A stretch of DNA of 64,000 bases from Alphaproteobacteria bacterium (GTDB lineage: Bacteria > Pseudomonadota > Alphaproteobacteria > Caulobacterales > Parvularculaceae). The stretch spans positions 124,001-188,000 of the forward strand of contig WGLS01000001.1 in the NCBI GenBank assembly GCA_016125455.1, in the 5' to 3' direction. The first letter of the stretch is position 1. Every line of letters starts with the position of its first letter. A program made the translations under genes and the position numbers. The notes under the pieces were generated by a model, which saw only the letters and a program-made list of their open reading frames with translations, was not told where the DNA came from and did not search any database. Shown here in pieces: positions 36,325-47,310 of the stretch.

Positions 36325-37257
36325 TCAGAACGACCGAAGAATAAATCCCGAAATTTGGTCCTCGGACGGACGGCCGGCAAGCTCGAGCGACGGGACGATA
36401 GTAATCGTCAGTTCATCGCCGTCTCGGTCAACGGACGGTGCGTCACCTTCGACGATCCGGATCACCGCGAGGTTTTCCGCAACGGCGCGTTCAATTTCCT
36501 CACTGTCTCGCAAGGCAAGGCCAATGCCATCGGCGGCCCGTAAAAGGGCATCAGCGATCATCGCGTCGTTGGGCGACGTTTCGTAGGCGGCCACCGCGGG
36601 CAGGTCCGCCCCAAGATCTGCCCGCGAAGACGCCGCAGTCAGGGCAGTTCTTGATACATCGAAGTCGAGCGATAGGCCGAAACGTTCCGAGAGCGTTTCC
36701 GACGCCCGCTCCAACGTGCTTCTCGTCTCCTCGGGCGTAAAGGAAGTTCGCCGCAGCTGACCAGGCGCCTCGCTGCGCTTCGTTGCGGCGCGACCGAACG
36801 TTTCGCCGGGCCAATAGACAGTGGCGTTGCCATACGGCGTCATGCGAACCAAAAGGCGCCCGCCCGGATCCCGATACAGCACGTCGCCGCGCACGCCCCG
36901 TTCGCTAGTCAAAGGTATGATCTCAGTCGCGGTTCGTTCGGGCGCGATCGCGCAGGCGAGCCGCTGGTCTCCTTCCCGGCAGAGAAACTGGATGCGCGCC
37001 CCATGCCGCCCGGTTTGCATTGCAAACCGCCTGCTGTCAGGCGCCGCCGTAAACTGCTGCACGACCGACCGACCATTGTCGTCACGGCTCTTTTGGCGCT
37101 CGACAAGCGACGAGAACGGGTCGAGGCGGCTTGCCGCACCTGACGGCCCTGTCGTCACCACAAAAGCCGCGAAAAGGCCAAGCAAAAAGCCTGCGCGGCA
37201 GCTAGACCGCATCGCTTTTGCGACATCTTCGCACAAACCCATCACGCGCGTGTACAT
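36325..37257 (-). CDS. exported DUF4908-like protein
   Basis: A 310-residue protein with a signal peptide (hydrophobic stretch FLLGLFAAFVVTTGPSGAAS near residues 23-43). The middle part, FAMQTGRHGARIQFLCREGDQRLACAI to LLVRMTPYGNATVYWP, recalls the alphaproteobacterial DUF4908 family, although I am unsure of this assignment. No catalytic motif is visible. The first ATG is used; ATG 37212 would shorten the leader. It follows phaB in the same direction across an 86-bp gap that contains interleaved inverted repeats. Confidence 0.7.
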   Translation of the reverse strand: MYTRVMGLCEDVAKAMRSSCRAGFLLGLFAAFVVTTGPSGAASRLDPFSSLVERQKSRDDNGRSVVQQFTAAPDSRRFAMQTGRHGARIQFLCREGDQRLACAIAPERTATEIIPLTSERGVRGDVLYRDPGGRLLVRMTPYGNATVYWPGETFGRAATKRSEAPGQLRRTSFTPEETRSTLERASETLSERFGLSLDFDVSRTALTAASSRADLGADLPAVAAYETSPNDAMIADALLRAADGIGLALRDSEEIERAVAENLAVIRIVEGDAPSVDRDGDELTITIVPSLELAGRPSEDQISGFILRSF

Positions 37258-37280
37258 GATGGTAGTTTAACAACTCATTT

Positions 37281-37327
37281 TGGCGAAATCCGGGCCAGGC
37301 AGCGTGTTTCTTCGCCACTGGCCCGGA
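37281..37327 (-). promoter_or_regulatory. interleaved inverted repeats between phaB and the DUF4908-like gene
   Basis: Two perfect inverted repeats overlap in an A-B-A'-B' order: TGGCGAA (37281-37287) with TTCGCCA (37311-37317), and TCCGGGCCAG (37289-37298) with CTGGCCCGGA (37318-37327). In RNA the two hairpins are mutually exclusive. They lie 16 bp past the phaB stop and 23 bp before the next start codon. This could be a terminator or an attenuator; only three T follow the larger stem. Confidence 0.6.
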
Positions 37328-37343
37328 ATATGGCGCCGTCGGC

Positions 37344-38081
37344 TCACGCGGCGATGTATTGACCGCCATTCGCCGTCAGAACAGCCCCGGTGATGAACCC
37401 GGCTCTTTCGTCCGCAAGGAAGGAGACGCATCGCGCGATCTCATCAGCCTCGCCAAGGCGGCCAACGGGTATCTGGGCGACAACTTTCTCGAGCGCGGCC
37501 TCATTCATCGCCGAGACCATCTCGGTCGCTATGTAGCCCGGCGCTACGGCGTTGACAGTGACGCCCTTGAACGCGCCTTCCTGCGCCAGGGCCCGCGTAA
37601 AGCCGATCATGCCCGCCTTTGCTGCGGAATAGTTCGCCTGACCCATCTGGCCCTTTTGACCATTGATCGATGAGATGTTGATAATCCGCCCAAATCCGCG
37701 GGCGCGCATGCCGGGGAATACCTGATGGGTCATGTTGAAGACGCTATCTAGATCAGCACGGATGACATCGCGCCACTGGTCCGGCGTCATCTTGTGAAAC
37801 ATCCCGTCCCGGGTAATGCCGGCGTTGTTCACGAGGATGTCGGTCGTTCCATGCGCCTCTTCGATTGTTGAAACGCCTGCCTTGCACGCCTCGTAGTCGC
37901 CGACATCCCATTTGAATGCAGGTATGTCAGTGGCTGCCGTAAACTTCTGGGCAGCCTCATCATTGCCGGCATAAGTCGCGGCTACCTTGTAGCCGTCGGC
38001 CTTAAGACGAATGGCAATCGCTTCGCCTATACCTCGTGTTCCGCCAGTCACAATCGCGGTTCTTGCCTGACCGTCGCTCAT
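37344..38081 (-). CDS. phaB: acetoacetyl-CoA reductase
   Basis: A 245-residue short-chain dehydrogenase of the PhaB type. The NADPH site is TGGTRGIGEAIA, with NAGITRD, the catalytic INISSINGQKGQMGQANYSAAKAG (Ser, Tyr, Lys) and a C-terminal FITGAVLTANGGQYIA. It reduces acetoacetyl-CoA to (R)-3-hydroxybutyryl-CoA for polyhydroxybutyrate synthesis. The start at 38081 matches the family. It follows phaA by 40 bp on the same strand, so the two are probably one transcript. Confidence 0.95.
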   Translation of the reverse strand: MSDGQARTAIVTGGTRGIGEAIAIRLKADGYKVAATYAGNDEAAQKFTAATDIPAFKWDVGDYEACKAGVSTIEEAHGTTDILVNNAGITRDGMFHKMTPDQWRDVIRADLDSVFNMTHQVFPGMRARGFGRIINISSINGQKGQMGQANYSAAKAGMIGFTRALAQEGAFKGVTVNAVAPGYIATEMVSAMNEAALEKVVAQIPVGRLGEADEIARCVSFLADERAGFITGAVLTANGGQYIAA

Positions 38082-38121
38082 TGTTTTCCTCCCGACTTGG
38101 TCTTGTGTTCGGTTAACGTCA

Positions 38122-39663
<1,542 letters not shown>

Positions 39664-40308
39664 ATGGCCACGACGGAAAAAAATACAGCCGCAGGCTCGC
39701 GTCGGGCGTCGAATGGCGAACCGACTGTAATCAAGAAGTACGCAAACCGCCGCCTCTACAACACCGGCACCAGCTCTTATGTAACGCTCGACTACCTTTC
39801 GGAGATGGTAAAGAACGGCGAGGAATTTGTCGTCTTTGACGCGAAAACCGGCGACGACATCACCCGCTCGGTACTGACACAGATCATTTTCGAAGAGGAA
39901 AACAAGGGGCAGAACCTCTTGCCGATCCAGTTCCTTCGAAAGCTTATCCAATACTATGGCGACTCCATGCAGTCTTTCGTGCCGTCGTATCTGGAGATGA
40001 GCATGGAAGCGTTCTCGCGAAACCAGGAACGTCTTCGCGAACAGATGCGCGAAACCTTCGGGGCGGCGCCGGGCTACACGATGTTTGAAGAAACGGCGCG
40101 TGCAAACATGGCAATGTTCGAGAACGCCATGAAGATGTTCACGCCGGGCGCACTTCGAGAACTATACGGCGCCGGGCGCCGTGAAGGCGCCGTCGAAAGC
40201 GCCGGCCCTGCCGGCGATCGTTCGCAGGAAGAAATCGAAATGCTCCGGGAAGAGATCGCTGACCTGCGAAGGCAGCTCGCAATGAAGGGCTCAAGCGCGG
40301 CCGAATAG
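39664..40308 (+). CDS. phaR: polyhydroxyalkanoate synthesis repressor PhaR
   Basis: A 214-residue PhaR. The N-terminal DNA/PHB-binding domain shows VIKKYANRRLYNTGTSSYVTLD followed by EEFVVFDAKTGDDITRSVLTQIIFEEE, nearly invariant in the family. The second conserved domain is FLRKLIQYYGDSMQSFVPSYLEMSMEAF. A Glu-rich helical C-terminus follows (EEIEMLREEIADLRRQLA). It represses phasin and its own gene until PHB granules titrate it. It is divergent from phaA-phaB. Confidence 0.96.
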   Translation: MATTEKNTAAGSRRASNGEPTVIKKYANRRLYNTGTSSYVTLDYLSEMVKNGEEFVVFDAKTGDDITRSVLTQIIFEEENKGQNLLPIQFLRKLIQYYGDSMQSFVPSYLEMSMEAFSRNQERLREQMRETFGAAPGYTMFEETARANMAMFENAMKMFTPGALRELYGAGRREGAVESAGPAGDRSQEEIEMLREEIADLRRQLAMKGSSAAE

Positions 40309-40341
40309 GCTTTCTTCGGCGCGCGGAGCGCCTGTTTCAAA

Positions 40342-42105
40342 TCAACCGTGTACGATCGGCGGCGCATTTGGCGCGCCGTTTGGAAGCCAGACGGGCTTGG
40401 TCTCCGGTCGGCCGATCATGAACCCTTGAAGATAGTCGACGCCTAGACCCTTGAGGAGCAGAGCGTCGGCTTCGTTGTCGACCCACTCCGCAACGGTCAT
40501 CATGCCGAAGTTTCGGGCGAGGTCCAGCAGCGTCCGGACGAACAACTGGTTGTCGCGTGATGTCGACACGCCGGAGACGAAGGAACCGTCGATCTTCAGG
40601 ATGTCGATATCCAGGGCCTTGAGGTTTCGAAACGACGTATAGCCTGCGCCAAAATCATCCATCGCGAACTTCGCGCCGAGGCTCTTAATTTCCGACACGA
40701 AGTCGATCGAAGCGTCGGCTGCGTCAATGACGCGTGTTTCCGTGAGTTCCACGCAAATGCGTTTTGCAAGTTGGGCGTTCGCTCTAAGTAGCGAAAGATA
40801 GCCCTCCGCCCAGACCGGATCGCGGACAGTCTCAAGCGAGATGTTCACGTTGAGCTCGATTTCCGGAACGGCCTCAAGCGTATTGATTGACAGTTCAAGA
40901 ACGCGTCGGTCGAGAAGGTGCACCAGCCCGAGGCGTTCAGCGGCAGGAATAAATTCCGGCGCTGGGACTTCGACCCCGTTTTCATCGCGCATCCGTACAA
41001 GACACTCGAATTTGCGCGGCGTTTCCTTGATGTCCGAGACGATCGGCTGAAATGCGATATCGATGCGGCGGTCGTTCAAGGCTGTCAGAATCACGTCAGA
41101 CATGCGCGAGTTTCGCTTGCGCATGCTTACGACATCAGTCGTCTCGCTGAAAGAAGACCAGCTTGAGCGACCCATGCGCTTTGCTTCGTCTAGGGCCGCC
41201 TCGGCTTGAGCCATAATTATATGCGGGTTCGCGCCGGCTTCGCAGAGATTGATTGCGCCGAGGCAGATCGACGCCGCGACGGAGCCGCGCTCGGTTTCTA
41301 CAACTTGCTCGCGCACGACATTCAGGAGCCTGATGCAGACCTCACGAATCTCAGCCGCATTCGCATTGGCGACAATGACGCCAAACTTGGTGCCAGCCAC
41401 GCGGCCTACGCATTCCACATCGCCAAGGACCGCAGCCAGCCGCGATGCGACTTCGCGGATCACGGCATCTGCGGCGACAAATCCAAAGTCGGCGTTGATC
41501 CCGCCGACGTCATCGATGCCGGCAACAAGATATGCGCCGGCTCGGTCCAATTCAGATCGATCGATCGCGGCGACGACGTCATCGAGGCGTTCGCGAAGTC
41601 GCGTTCGATTGAGGACGCCTGTAAGCTCGTCAAATTCAGCGCGTCGCGATAGCGCTTCGGCCTCGGCGCGTTCCTTGTCGATTGACGTGAGCACGCCGAT
41701 GAGGCGGCGAGATTTGCCAAGTCCGATCCAGCCGCCGCGCTCTTCAAACCAGCCAGTGCCGCCATCATTCCCAACGAGCTGAAAGCGCGTCGTATAGCTC
41801 TGCGCAACCTCTGCAATCGCCGCAGCCCGTGCGCTTGGCGCCTCGCCAATGATGTGCCCGTTGATCGTTGAGAGTGAGTAGCCCGTTCCGTTCGCAGTCT
41901 CGCTCGGGCCGAACAGCCGAACCGCAAAGGACGCGTCGGACAAGCTGAACATCGCGGTCGCAGGATCATACTCGAACAGTGTTTGCGGGGATTGGTCGAT
42001 CGTCGACCGAACAACCTTGTCACGTCGGGCCTGAGTCTGCGCTCGCTCAGACGGCCTTTCAACCTCGGTTGAAGGAATTGAATCAATGCCGGCGTGGATC
42101 TTCAT
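40342..42105 (-). CDS. PAS-GGDEF-EAL protein, probable c-di-GMP phosphodiesterase
   Basis: A 587-residue signalling protein. A PAS-like region (about 40-145) leads to a GGDEF domain (about 155-320) whose active site reads AGTKF (237-241), so cyclase activity is very unlikely. The EAL domain (about 340-587) keeps VELTETRVID, AMDDFGAGYTSF, ILKIDGSFV and YLQGFMIGRP, but the signature itself is ECL (367-369). The other metal and catalytic residues are present, so it may still hydrolyse c-di-GMP. No membrane segment is seen. ATG 42105 is preferred over a TTG at 42132. Confidence 0.9.
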   Translation of the reverse strand: MKIHAGIDSIPSTEVERPSERAQTQARRDKVVRSTIDQSPQTLFEYDPATAMFSLSDASFAVRLFGPSETANGTGYSLSTINGHIIGEAPSARAAAIAEVAQSYTTRFQLVGNDGGTGWFEERGGWIGLGKSRRLIGVLTSIDKERAEAEALSRRAEFDELTGVLNRTRLRERLDDVVAAIDRSELDRAGAYLVAGIDDVGGINADFGFVAADAVIREVASRLAAVLGDVECVGRVAGTKFGVIVANANAAEIREVCIRLLNVVREQVVETERGSVAASICLGAINLCEAGANPHIIMAQAEAALDEAKRMGRSSWSSFSETTDVVSMRKRNSRMSDVILTALNDRRIDIAFQPIVSDIKETPRKFECLVRMRDENGVEVPAPEFIPAAERLGLVHLLDRRVLELSINTLEAVPEIELNVNISLETVRDPVWAEGYLSLLRANAQLAKRICVELTETRVIDAADASIDFVSEIKSLGAKFAMDDFGAGYTSFRNLKALDIDILKIDGSFVSGVSTSRDNQLFVRTLLDLARNFGMMTVAEWVDNEADALLLKGLGVDYLQGFMIGRPETKPVWLPNGAPNAPPIVHG

Positions 42106-42593
42106 TTCTGGTTCCGAGGTAAATCCTCGCAACCCTAGGCAGCTAGCCGTAAAGAAACCCCCAACGATAAGTTATAACCAAGATAGCAACCGTGCGGGGA
42201 ATTTGGCGCCAAGCTTGCATGATATGGGCATGGCCAGCGCGCAAAAAATTCACGAACGTACCGATCGCCGAAACCCGCAGGCGTTCAAGCGCCGGCGCGT
42301 TCATGTTCGGCGCCGCGACCGCCTGAATAGCCCCGAGTTGATCACGCTCGATGCGGTCACAATCGACTCGCCTCATTCACGAAAGAATGAAGGTCAGTCG
42401 CAGGCTCGCCGGCCTGACAGATCTGAAGAGCCAAAGACAACGTCGATTTCCCGCTATTCTCCCAAAGCTGCGCCTTCCAATGCACACGCTGGATATGCAG
42501 GGCTCGGTCAGGCGTACCCACGCCCTGGCGCCATCAACATCGTCGCATAACTCCCAGCGCTGACCCGACGCAGGGAAGGCGATCCAATCCCGC
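42106..42593. other. intergenic region without recognisable gene
   Basis: About 490 bp upstream of the PAS-GGDEF-EAL gene. A plus-strand open frame here (42086-42550) is Arg/Pro-rich and overlaps the start of that gene on the other strand; it looks non-coding. No RNA gene or repeat was seen. Confidence 0.55.
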
Positions 42594-43019
42594 TCAACCC
42601 AGTCGTGCGCCATCCGCAACGCTGAAGTCGCGGCGTGCGGTAGTGGTCGTAACGACCATTCCGGCTAACGCATCCAGGAAGGTCATCGACATATAAATGA
42701 AGAATGTCGAATTTCCGAAGCCGTCGATCAAAATGAACGCGAGAACGTTAACGACAGCCAGGATGATCGAAAAAATATGGTTGGTGATTGATGAAGCATC
42801 GGTCCGTGTCGCCCGAACCAGCTCGACAAACAGGAACCCGATGCTGACGACGAGGAAGAAATCGCCTCCACGGACCGACCATGTATCCCCTGACGGCAAG
42901 GGAAGGTTCATCAGCAAGGCTTGGTGCCAGACGGCTTCGTCCGGCGCGGCGCCTGTCACAAAAGTCAGGCCCGCATAAATGACGAGACTGACAGCAAGCA
43001 GGGGAAACATCTGCAACAT
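42594..43019 (-). CDS. small four-helix membrane protein
   Basis: A 141-residue protein with four predicted membrane helices: MFPLLAVSLVIYAGLTFV, FFLVVSIGFLFVELV, HIFSIILAVVNVLAFILI and STFFIYMSMTFLDALAGMVV. I recognise no family. A GGAG stands about 11 bp before the ATG. The coherent hydrophobic pattern supports it being real. It neighbours the glycosyltransferase genes but is separated from them by 130 bp. Confidence 0.72.
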   Translation of the reverse strand: MLQMFPLLAVSLVIYAGLTFVTGAAPDEAVWHQALLMNLPLPSGDTWSVRGGDFFLVVSIGFLFVELVRATRTDASSITNHIFSIILAVVNVLAFILIDGFGNSTFFIYMSMTFLDALAGMVVTTTTARRDFSVADGARLG

Positions 43020-43149
43020 GGCGCGCGTACTCCATTCGATCGCCTAAACTTATTGGCGCATTACATCAAACTACATGCACCGGAAAGAAGTTCCATCTTC
43101 CGGCTGCTGGCCTGATCAGCACTGCGCCTAGCCCCTCGGCTCCACGTTT

Positions 43150-43974
43150 TTAGATGGTATCACGGTCAACCAATTGCGATAGCTCCAAAACCGTCTCTGG
43201 TGATCGAGCGCGACCGATCAGCCACATCACGCCGAGCATATCGCGAAACGCGACCGCGAGGCGCCCGAAATTGGTGTATTTCGAGCCGCCGTGAGCGCGC
43301 GGGCGATGCGAAACCCTTACATACGACACCTCAAAGCCTTCACGACGCATAAGCGCCGGTAGGTATCTGTGCCCATGATCAAAATAGGGCAGCCGCAGAT
43401 AGGCCTCTCGGGAAAACGCCTTCAATCCGCAACCTGTGTCCGCCGCCCCGTCGCCAAGGAGAGATGACCGGATGGCGTTCGCGAGCCTTGAAGCAGCTTT
43501 CTTCGCAAACGAATCCTGCCGCTTGGCGCGCTCGCCGGCCGCCATTTTCAGCAACGGCGCCTTGGCCCCTTCAAGCTCTTTCAGGAGTAGTGGAATGTCG
43601 GTCGGGTCGTTTTGGCCATCGCCATCAAGCGTGACGATGATAGCCCCACGCGCCGCGAGCACGCCCGTGCGGACGGCCCGGCTCTGGCCGGCATTGCGAC
43701 TATGCTGAAGAACGCGCAACTCAGGAATGTCAGCCATTGCGCACAACAGCCGCGAGGCGGTATCATCGCGCGAAGCATCATCAACGGCGATGATTTCAAA
43801 GCGGCGTCCCGCAAGAGCACTCGCGATTTCCCGCATCAGGTTTGCAGCCCCGCCCGCTTCCTCGAACATTGGCGTGACGACGGAAATCTCTATGCGCGGA
43901 TCGACGGCCGGCACTTGACTGAGACCGAACAACGCCGCTTTTTCGGGGTGACCTGAGGCCGGGATCGTTGACAT
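43150..43974 (-). CDS. family 2 glycosyltransferase (polyprenyl-phosphate sugar synthase type)
   Basis: A 274-residue GT2 enzyme. The nucleotide-sugar site is SVVTPMFEEAGGAANL with FEIIAVDDASRDDTAS, and the DxD-type motif is IVTLDGDGQNDP. GCGLKAFSREAYLRLPYF and RPRAHGGSKY are typical of DPM1/ArnC-like enzymes that load sugars on polyprenyl phosphate. Unlike ArnC it has no C-terminal membrane pair. The next genes, in the divergent direction, encode two ArnT-like transferases that would use such lipid-linked sugars, so the three are likely one pathway. Confidence 0.9.
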   Translation of the reverse strand: MSTIPASGHPEKAALFGLSQVPAVDPRIEISVVTPMFEEAGGAANLMREIASALAGRRFEIIAVDDASRDDTASRLLCAMADIPELRVLQHSRNAGQSRAVRTGVLAARGAIIVTLDGDGQNDPTDIPLLLKELEGAKAPLLKMAAGERAKRQDSFAKKAASRLANAIRSSLLGDGAADTGCGLKAFSREAYLRLPYFDHGHRYLPALMRREGFEVSYVRVSHRPRAHGGSKYTNFGRLAVAFRDMLGVMWLIGRARSPETVLELSQLVDRDTI

Positions 43975-44022
43975 GGAATTCCGTTCTTTTCGGCGACGGT
44001 TGATCGCAGAAACGCGCCGAAA

Positions 44023-45777
44023 TTGAAACCGTCAGATGACCAAGCTCAGCGCCGCTTGCGCCAGATTACGCCCGGCGCCTGGGTCGCGGCGGCAGCTGTA
44101 GATTGGCGCGGCAGATTAATCATCCTGATCGCCTATTCCGGCCTGGTCGCTATTGCCGGGCTGACGCAGCTGCCGCCTATCGACCGCGATGAAACGCGAT
44201 TCGCGCAGGCCACGGCGCAAATGATCGAAAGCCGCGATCCCGTGGCGATCAGGTTTCTGGACGAGGAAAGAAACAAGAAACCGGCGGGCATCCATTGGCT
44301 GCAGGCATTGTCCGTCGCAACCGTTTCTAGCGCTGAAGCTAGAGATATCTGGGCTTACCGGCTGCCATCGGTCCTTGCGATCATCTTTGCGGCAACAATG
44401 ACCGCGCGGATTGGCGAGCACCTTTTCGGCCCCGGCCCCGGACTTCTTGCAGGCGTCCTGCTAGCCTCTGCACCAATAGTTTGGGTCGAAGCAAGCCTAG
44501 CCAAAACCGATGCTGCCCTTTTGGCTGTCACGACGGCCGCCTTCGCCGCATTCGTCGAAATCCTGCATCGCACGGCCGACGGGAAGCGTGTTCCCGCTGC
44601 GCTCCCTGTCTGTTTCTGGATATCGGTATCCTTCGGCATTCTCATCAAAGGGCCGGTAATTCTTATGGTCGTCGCACCGGCGATCGCCATTTGCGCTTGG
44701 CGCCTTAGGTTTGTAGACGTCATGCCATCGCTGAAGCCGTTGACTGGCCTCGGCATCATGCTCACAACCGTCCTGCCTTGGGTTGTTGCCGTCAGTATCG
44801 CCACGGAAGGCCGGTTCATCACCGAAGCTGTCGGGCGAGACATGCTTGCGAAAGTTGGCTCGGCGCAAGAGCGCCATGCCGGTCCGCCGGGATACCACCT
44901 CTTGCTTCTCTGGCCATTGTTCTGGCCTGCAATGCCCTTGATTGCCGACGGCGCCGTCCGCGCCGTCAGTGAGCGGATGAAATGGCGCTGGCTGTTGATT
45001 TGCGCCTGGGTCGCGCCGGCATGGACGGTCTTTGAGCTGACGGCGACGAAACTGCCCCACTACACGTTGCCACTGTATCCTGCGATTGCCATTGCGGCGG
45101 CCGCGGCGACGCTCGAGAAAAAGCCGACGCCGGTGGCCACCTGGCGTCGCCGGTGGGGCGCGGTTGCATATTTTATGGTCGGGCTGACGTTCGCCGTCGC
45201 GCTAGGCCTCACGCCGTTTGCGGGCGCCATATCGGAGGTCTTCAATCCGAACGCGCCGCCGATAACGTCTAGCTTGAGACCGCTGACCAGCGCCGGCCTC
45301 GCTTTACTCCTCGTCGCCGGCTGTGGCGGCGTTGCTCTCGATTACTATCGCGGCGCGACATGGAAGCCCGCCGTTTGCGCATCCGCGCTGTCCGCCGCCC
45401 TCGCTTGGGCAGCCTTGGCGCTAGCATTGCCCAGCCTTTCGCCTTTCAACCTTTCCACCCGGATCGCCAAGGCCGTGGAGGCCGCTGAACGGCATGAACT
45501 GAAGAGCGGCGCACCCGGCGCAATCCTCATTGGCTACACCGAGCCATCGGTGATTTTTCTGCTGGGCTCGGGGACCGTGATCGAAGCGCCGTCGGCGGGT
45601 GCGCAGACCGCCGCCCAAAGAAAGGGCGGCGTTGCGATTGTTGAAAGCCGCGGAGCGGACGAATTTCGAGCGAGGGCATCCGAAATTGGCGTTTCACTTA
45701 GCCATATCGCAGAATTTGATGAGCTGAACTACTCAAATGGGCGCAGTGTACGGATCACCATCTATGCGATCGATTGA
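44023..45777 (+). CDS. ArnT-like membrane glycosyltransferase (GT39/83 fold)
   Basis: A 584-residue integral membrane protein with about 11-12 hydrophobic segments. The first periplasmic loop has the catalytic-type acidic motif PPIDRDETRFAQ (near 52-62) and the family segment NKKPAGIHWLQ (84-94), as in ArnT. Such enzymes transfer a sugar from a polyprenyl-phosphate donor to lipid A or another acceptor in the periplasm. The only start in reach is TTG 44023. Its stop lies inside the start region of the next gene (overlap of 14 bp). Confidence 0.88.
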   Translation: MKPSDDQAQRRLRQITPGAWVAAAAVDWRGRLIILIAYSGLVAIAGLTQLPPIDRDETRFAQATAQMIESRDPVAIRFLDEERNKKPAGIHWLQALSVATVSSAEARDIWAYRLPSVLAIIFAATMTARIGEHLFGPGPGLLAGVLLASAPIVWVEASLAKTDAALLAVTTAAFAAFVEILHRTADGKRVPAALPVCFWISVSFGILIKGPVILMVVAPAIAICAWRLRFVDVMPSLKPLTGLGIMLTTVLPWVVAVSIATEGRFITEAVGRDMLAKVGSAQERHAGPPGYHLLLLWPLFWPAMPLIADGAVRAVSERMKWRWLLICAWVAPAWTVFELTATKLPHYTLPLYPAIAIAAAAATLEKKPTPVATWRRRWGAVAYFMVGLTFAVALGLTPFAGAISEVFNPNAPPITSSLRPLTSAGLALLLVAGCGGVALDYYRGATWKPAVCASALSAALAWAALALALPSLSPFNLSTRIAKAVEAAERHELKSGAPGAILIGYTEPSVIFLLGSGTVIEAPSAGAQTAAQRKGGVAIVESRGADEFRARASEIGVSLSHIAEFDELNYSNGRSVRITIYAID

Positions 45778-47308
45778 TCCAATTCCAGGCCAGGGAACAA
45801 ATGCGGCCTTGGCCTACGTCGGTTGGGGACGCCTATTCGCACTGCTCGCAATCGTCACAACACTGTCACGGCTGGCAATCCTCTTCGTCGCAAATCACGA
45901 TCTTGGTCCGGACGAGGCGCAATACTGGTTCTGGAGCCGAACGCCTGCCCTTGGCTACTACTCCAAGCCGCCTTTGATCGCATGGTCAATTGCGGCGACA
46001 ACAGCGTTGTTCGGCAACGGGGAAGCCGCCGTACGCGCATCGGCTCCGCTTTTCCATGCTGCAACTGCGACTTTTCTGTTCATTCTCGGTCGAGAGCTTT
46101 TTGACTCCAAAGTCGGCTTCTGGGCCGGAGTGACCTGGCTGCTAACGCCAGGCGTGATCCTATCGTCCATGGTCATTTCGACCGATGCTCCTCTGTTGAG
46201 CTTCTGGTCCCTATCGCTCCTGTTATTTTTTCGCCTGGCCGCGGCAAATGCCGAGGCGATTAAACGCGCGACGGCGATCGCTCTCGGCATTGCTATTGGC
46301 GCTGGATTTCTGGCGAAGTATGCAATGATCTATTTTCCGCTCTGTATGTGCTTCGCGCTTTTTGCAGCGCCTTCAATTCGCAAGCGGATAAATCGAGTCG
46401 AGTTGTCTGTCGTGGGCTTTTTCGCCATCATTACGGCAACCCCAAATATCCTCTGGAATGCAAGAAACGACTTTCAGACGGTTTCGCACACGGCGGCGAA
46501 CGCCAACTGGGGCCAACAACTCTTGCATCCTATCGAATTTCTTGAGTTTGCGGCCGCGCAGTTCGGCGTCGTTGGCCCTTTGTTGATGCCAGCGATCGGA
46601 CTCGCGCTGGTCGCGTCAACTCGAGGCTCGCGCCCGAGCTGCACCAAGGCGGCCGAACGACTTGAACTGCATCGCGCGCTCGCTTCTTTCGTTGCGCCGA
46701 TCCTGCTGATCATTGCAGTGCAATCGCTCCTGTCTCGCGCCCATGCAAATTGGGCGGCTGCGGCCTACCCGGCCGGCATTCTGCTAGCCGTTGCCTTCGC
46801 TCTTTCGGCCAAACACGGAAAAAATCGGACAGCTTTCAACCTTGTGCGAGTGAGCGCGCCGCTGCATATCCTGGCATTCGGCGCATTATCGATCGCCTTG
46901 ATTGCGCCTGCCTCTGCTGACGCAATCGGAGTTGGTAGGGCGCTGGCCCAGTTGCGTGGTTGGGAAAAGAATGGCGCCGACGTAATTCAGGCCGCGCGCG
47001 TCGGCGACTTTGACGCAATTGTCGCGGACGATCGCGATGTGCTCGGCGGACTTACATATTACGCCAATGGCGCAGGCCGGTTTGCGGCGTTCGACTCCAA
47101 CAATCGAATTGATCATCACTATGAAGCATTCCTGCATTTCGATCCAAGGACGGATAAGCGCATTCTCTATGTTACGGAGAATGAAGGCGCTATCGCGCTT
47201 ACCGGCCGATTCAAGAACATTCAGAAGATTGGCGAGAGCATTGCGCCAACCGGCAATGACCGTGTCCGGAAATTATACTTATTCAGCGCGAGCGAATATG
47301 TTTTCTGA
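45764..47308 (+). CDS. second ArnT-like membrane glycosyltransferase (GT39 fold)
   Basis: A 514-residue membrane transferase of the same class as the gene before it. It has the motif DLGPDEAQYWFWSRT (Asp50, Glu51) followed by GYYSKPPLIAW, and roughly ten membrane helices. The C-terminal 100 residues are soluble. ATG 45764 overlaps the previous stop; ATG 45737 in the same frame is possible. Two tandem enzymes of this kind suggest two different sugar decorations or acceptors. Specificity cannot be read from the sequence. Confidence 0.87.
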   Translation: MRSIDPIPGQGTNAALAYVGWGRLFALLAIVTTLSRLAILFVANHDLGPDEAQYWFWSRTPALGYYSKPPLIAWSIAATTALFGNGEAAVRASAPLFHAATATFLFILGRELFDSKVGFWAGVTWLLTPGVILSSMVISTDAPLLSFWSLSLLLFFRLAAANAEAIKRATAIALGIAIGAGFLAKYAMIYFPLCMCFALFAAPSIRKRINRVELSVVGFFAIITATPNILWNARNDFQTVSHTAANANWGQQLLHPIEFLEFAAAQFGVVGPLLMPAIGLALVASTRGSRPSCTKAAERLELHRALASFVAPILLIIAVQSLLSRAHANWAAAAYPAGILLAVAFALSAKHGKNRTAFNLVRVSAPLHILAFGALSIALIAPASADAIGVGRALAQLRGWEKNGADVIQAARVGDFDAIVADDRDVLGGLTYYANGAGRFAAFDSNNRIDHHYEAFLHFDPRTDKRILYVTENEGAIALTGRFKNIQKIGESIAPTGNDRVRKLYLFSASEYVF

Positions 47309-47310
47309 CG

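Noticed and set aside
37281-37327. H-type RNA pseudoknot
   Set aside because: The connecting loops (1 and 0 nt) are too short to span both stems at once, so mutually exclusive hairpins are more likely.
42086-42550. A 154-codon plus-strand open frame
   Set aside because: It overlaps the start of the PAS-GGDEF-EAL gene and is Arg/Pro-rich; a PilZ-like reading of its Arg cluster was considered, but the remaining motif is absent.
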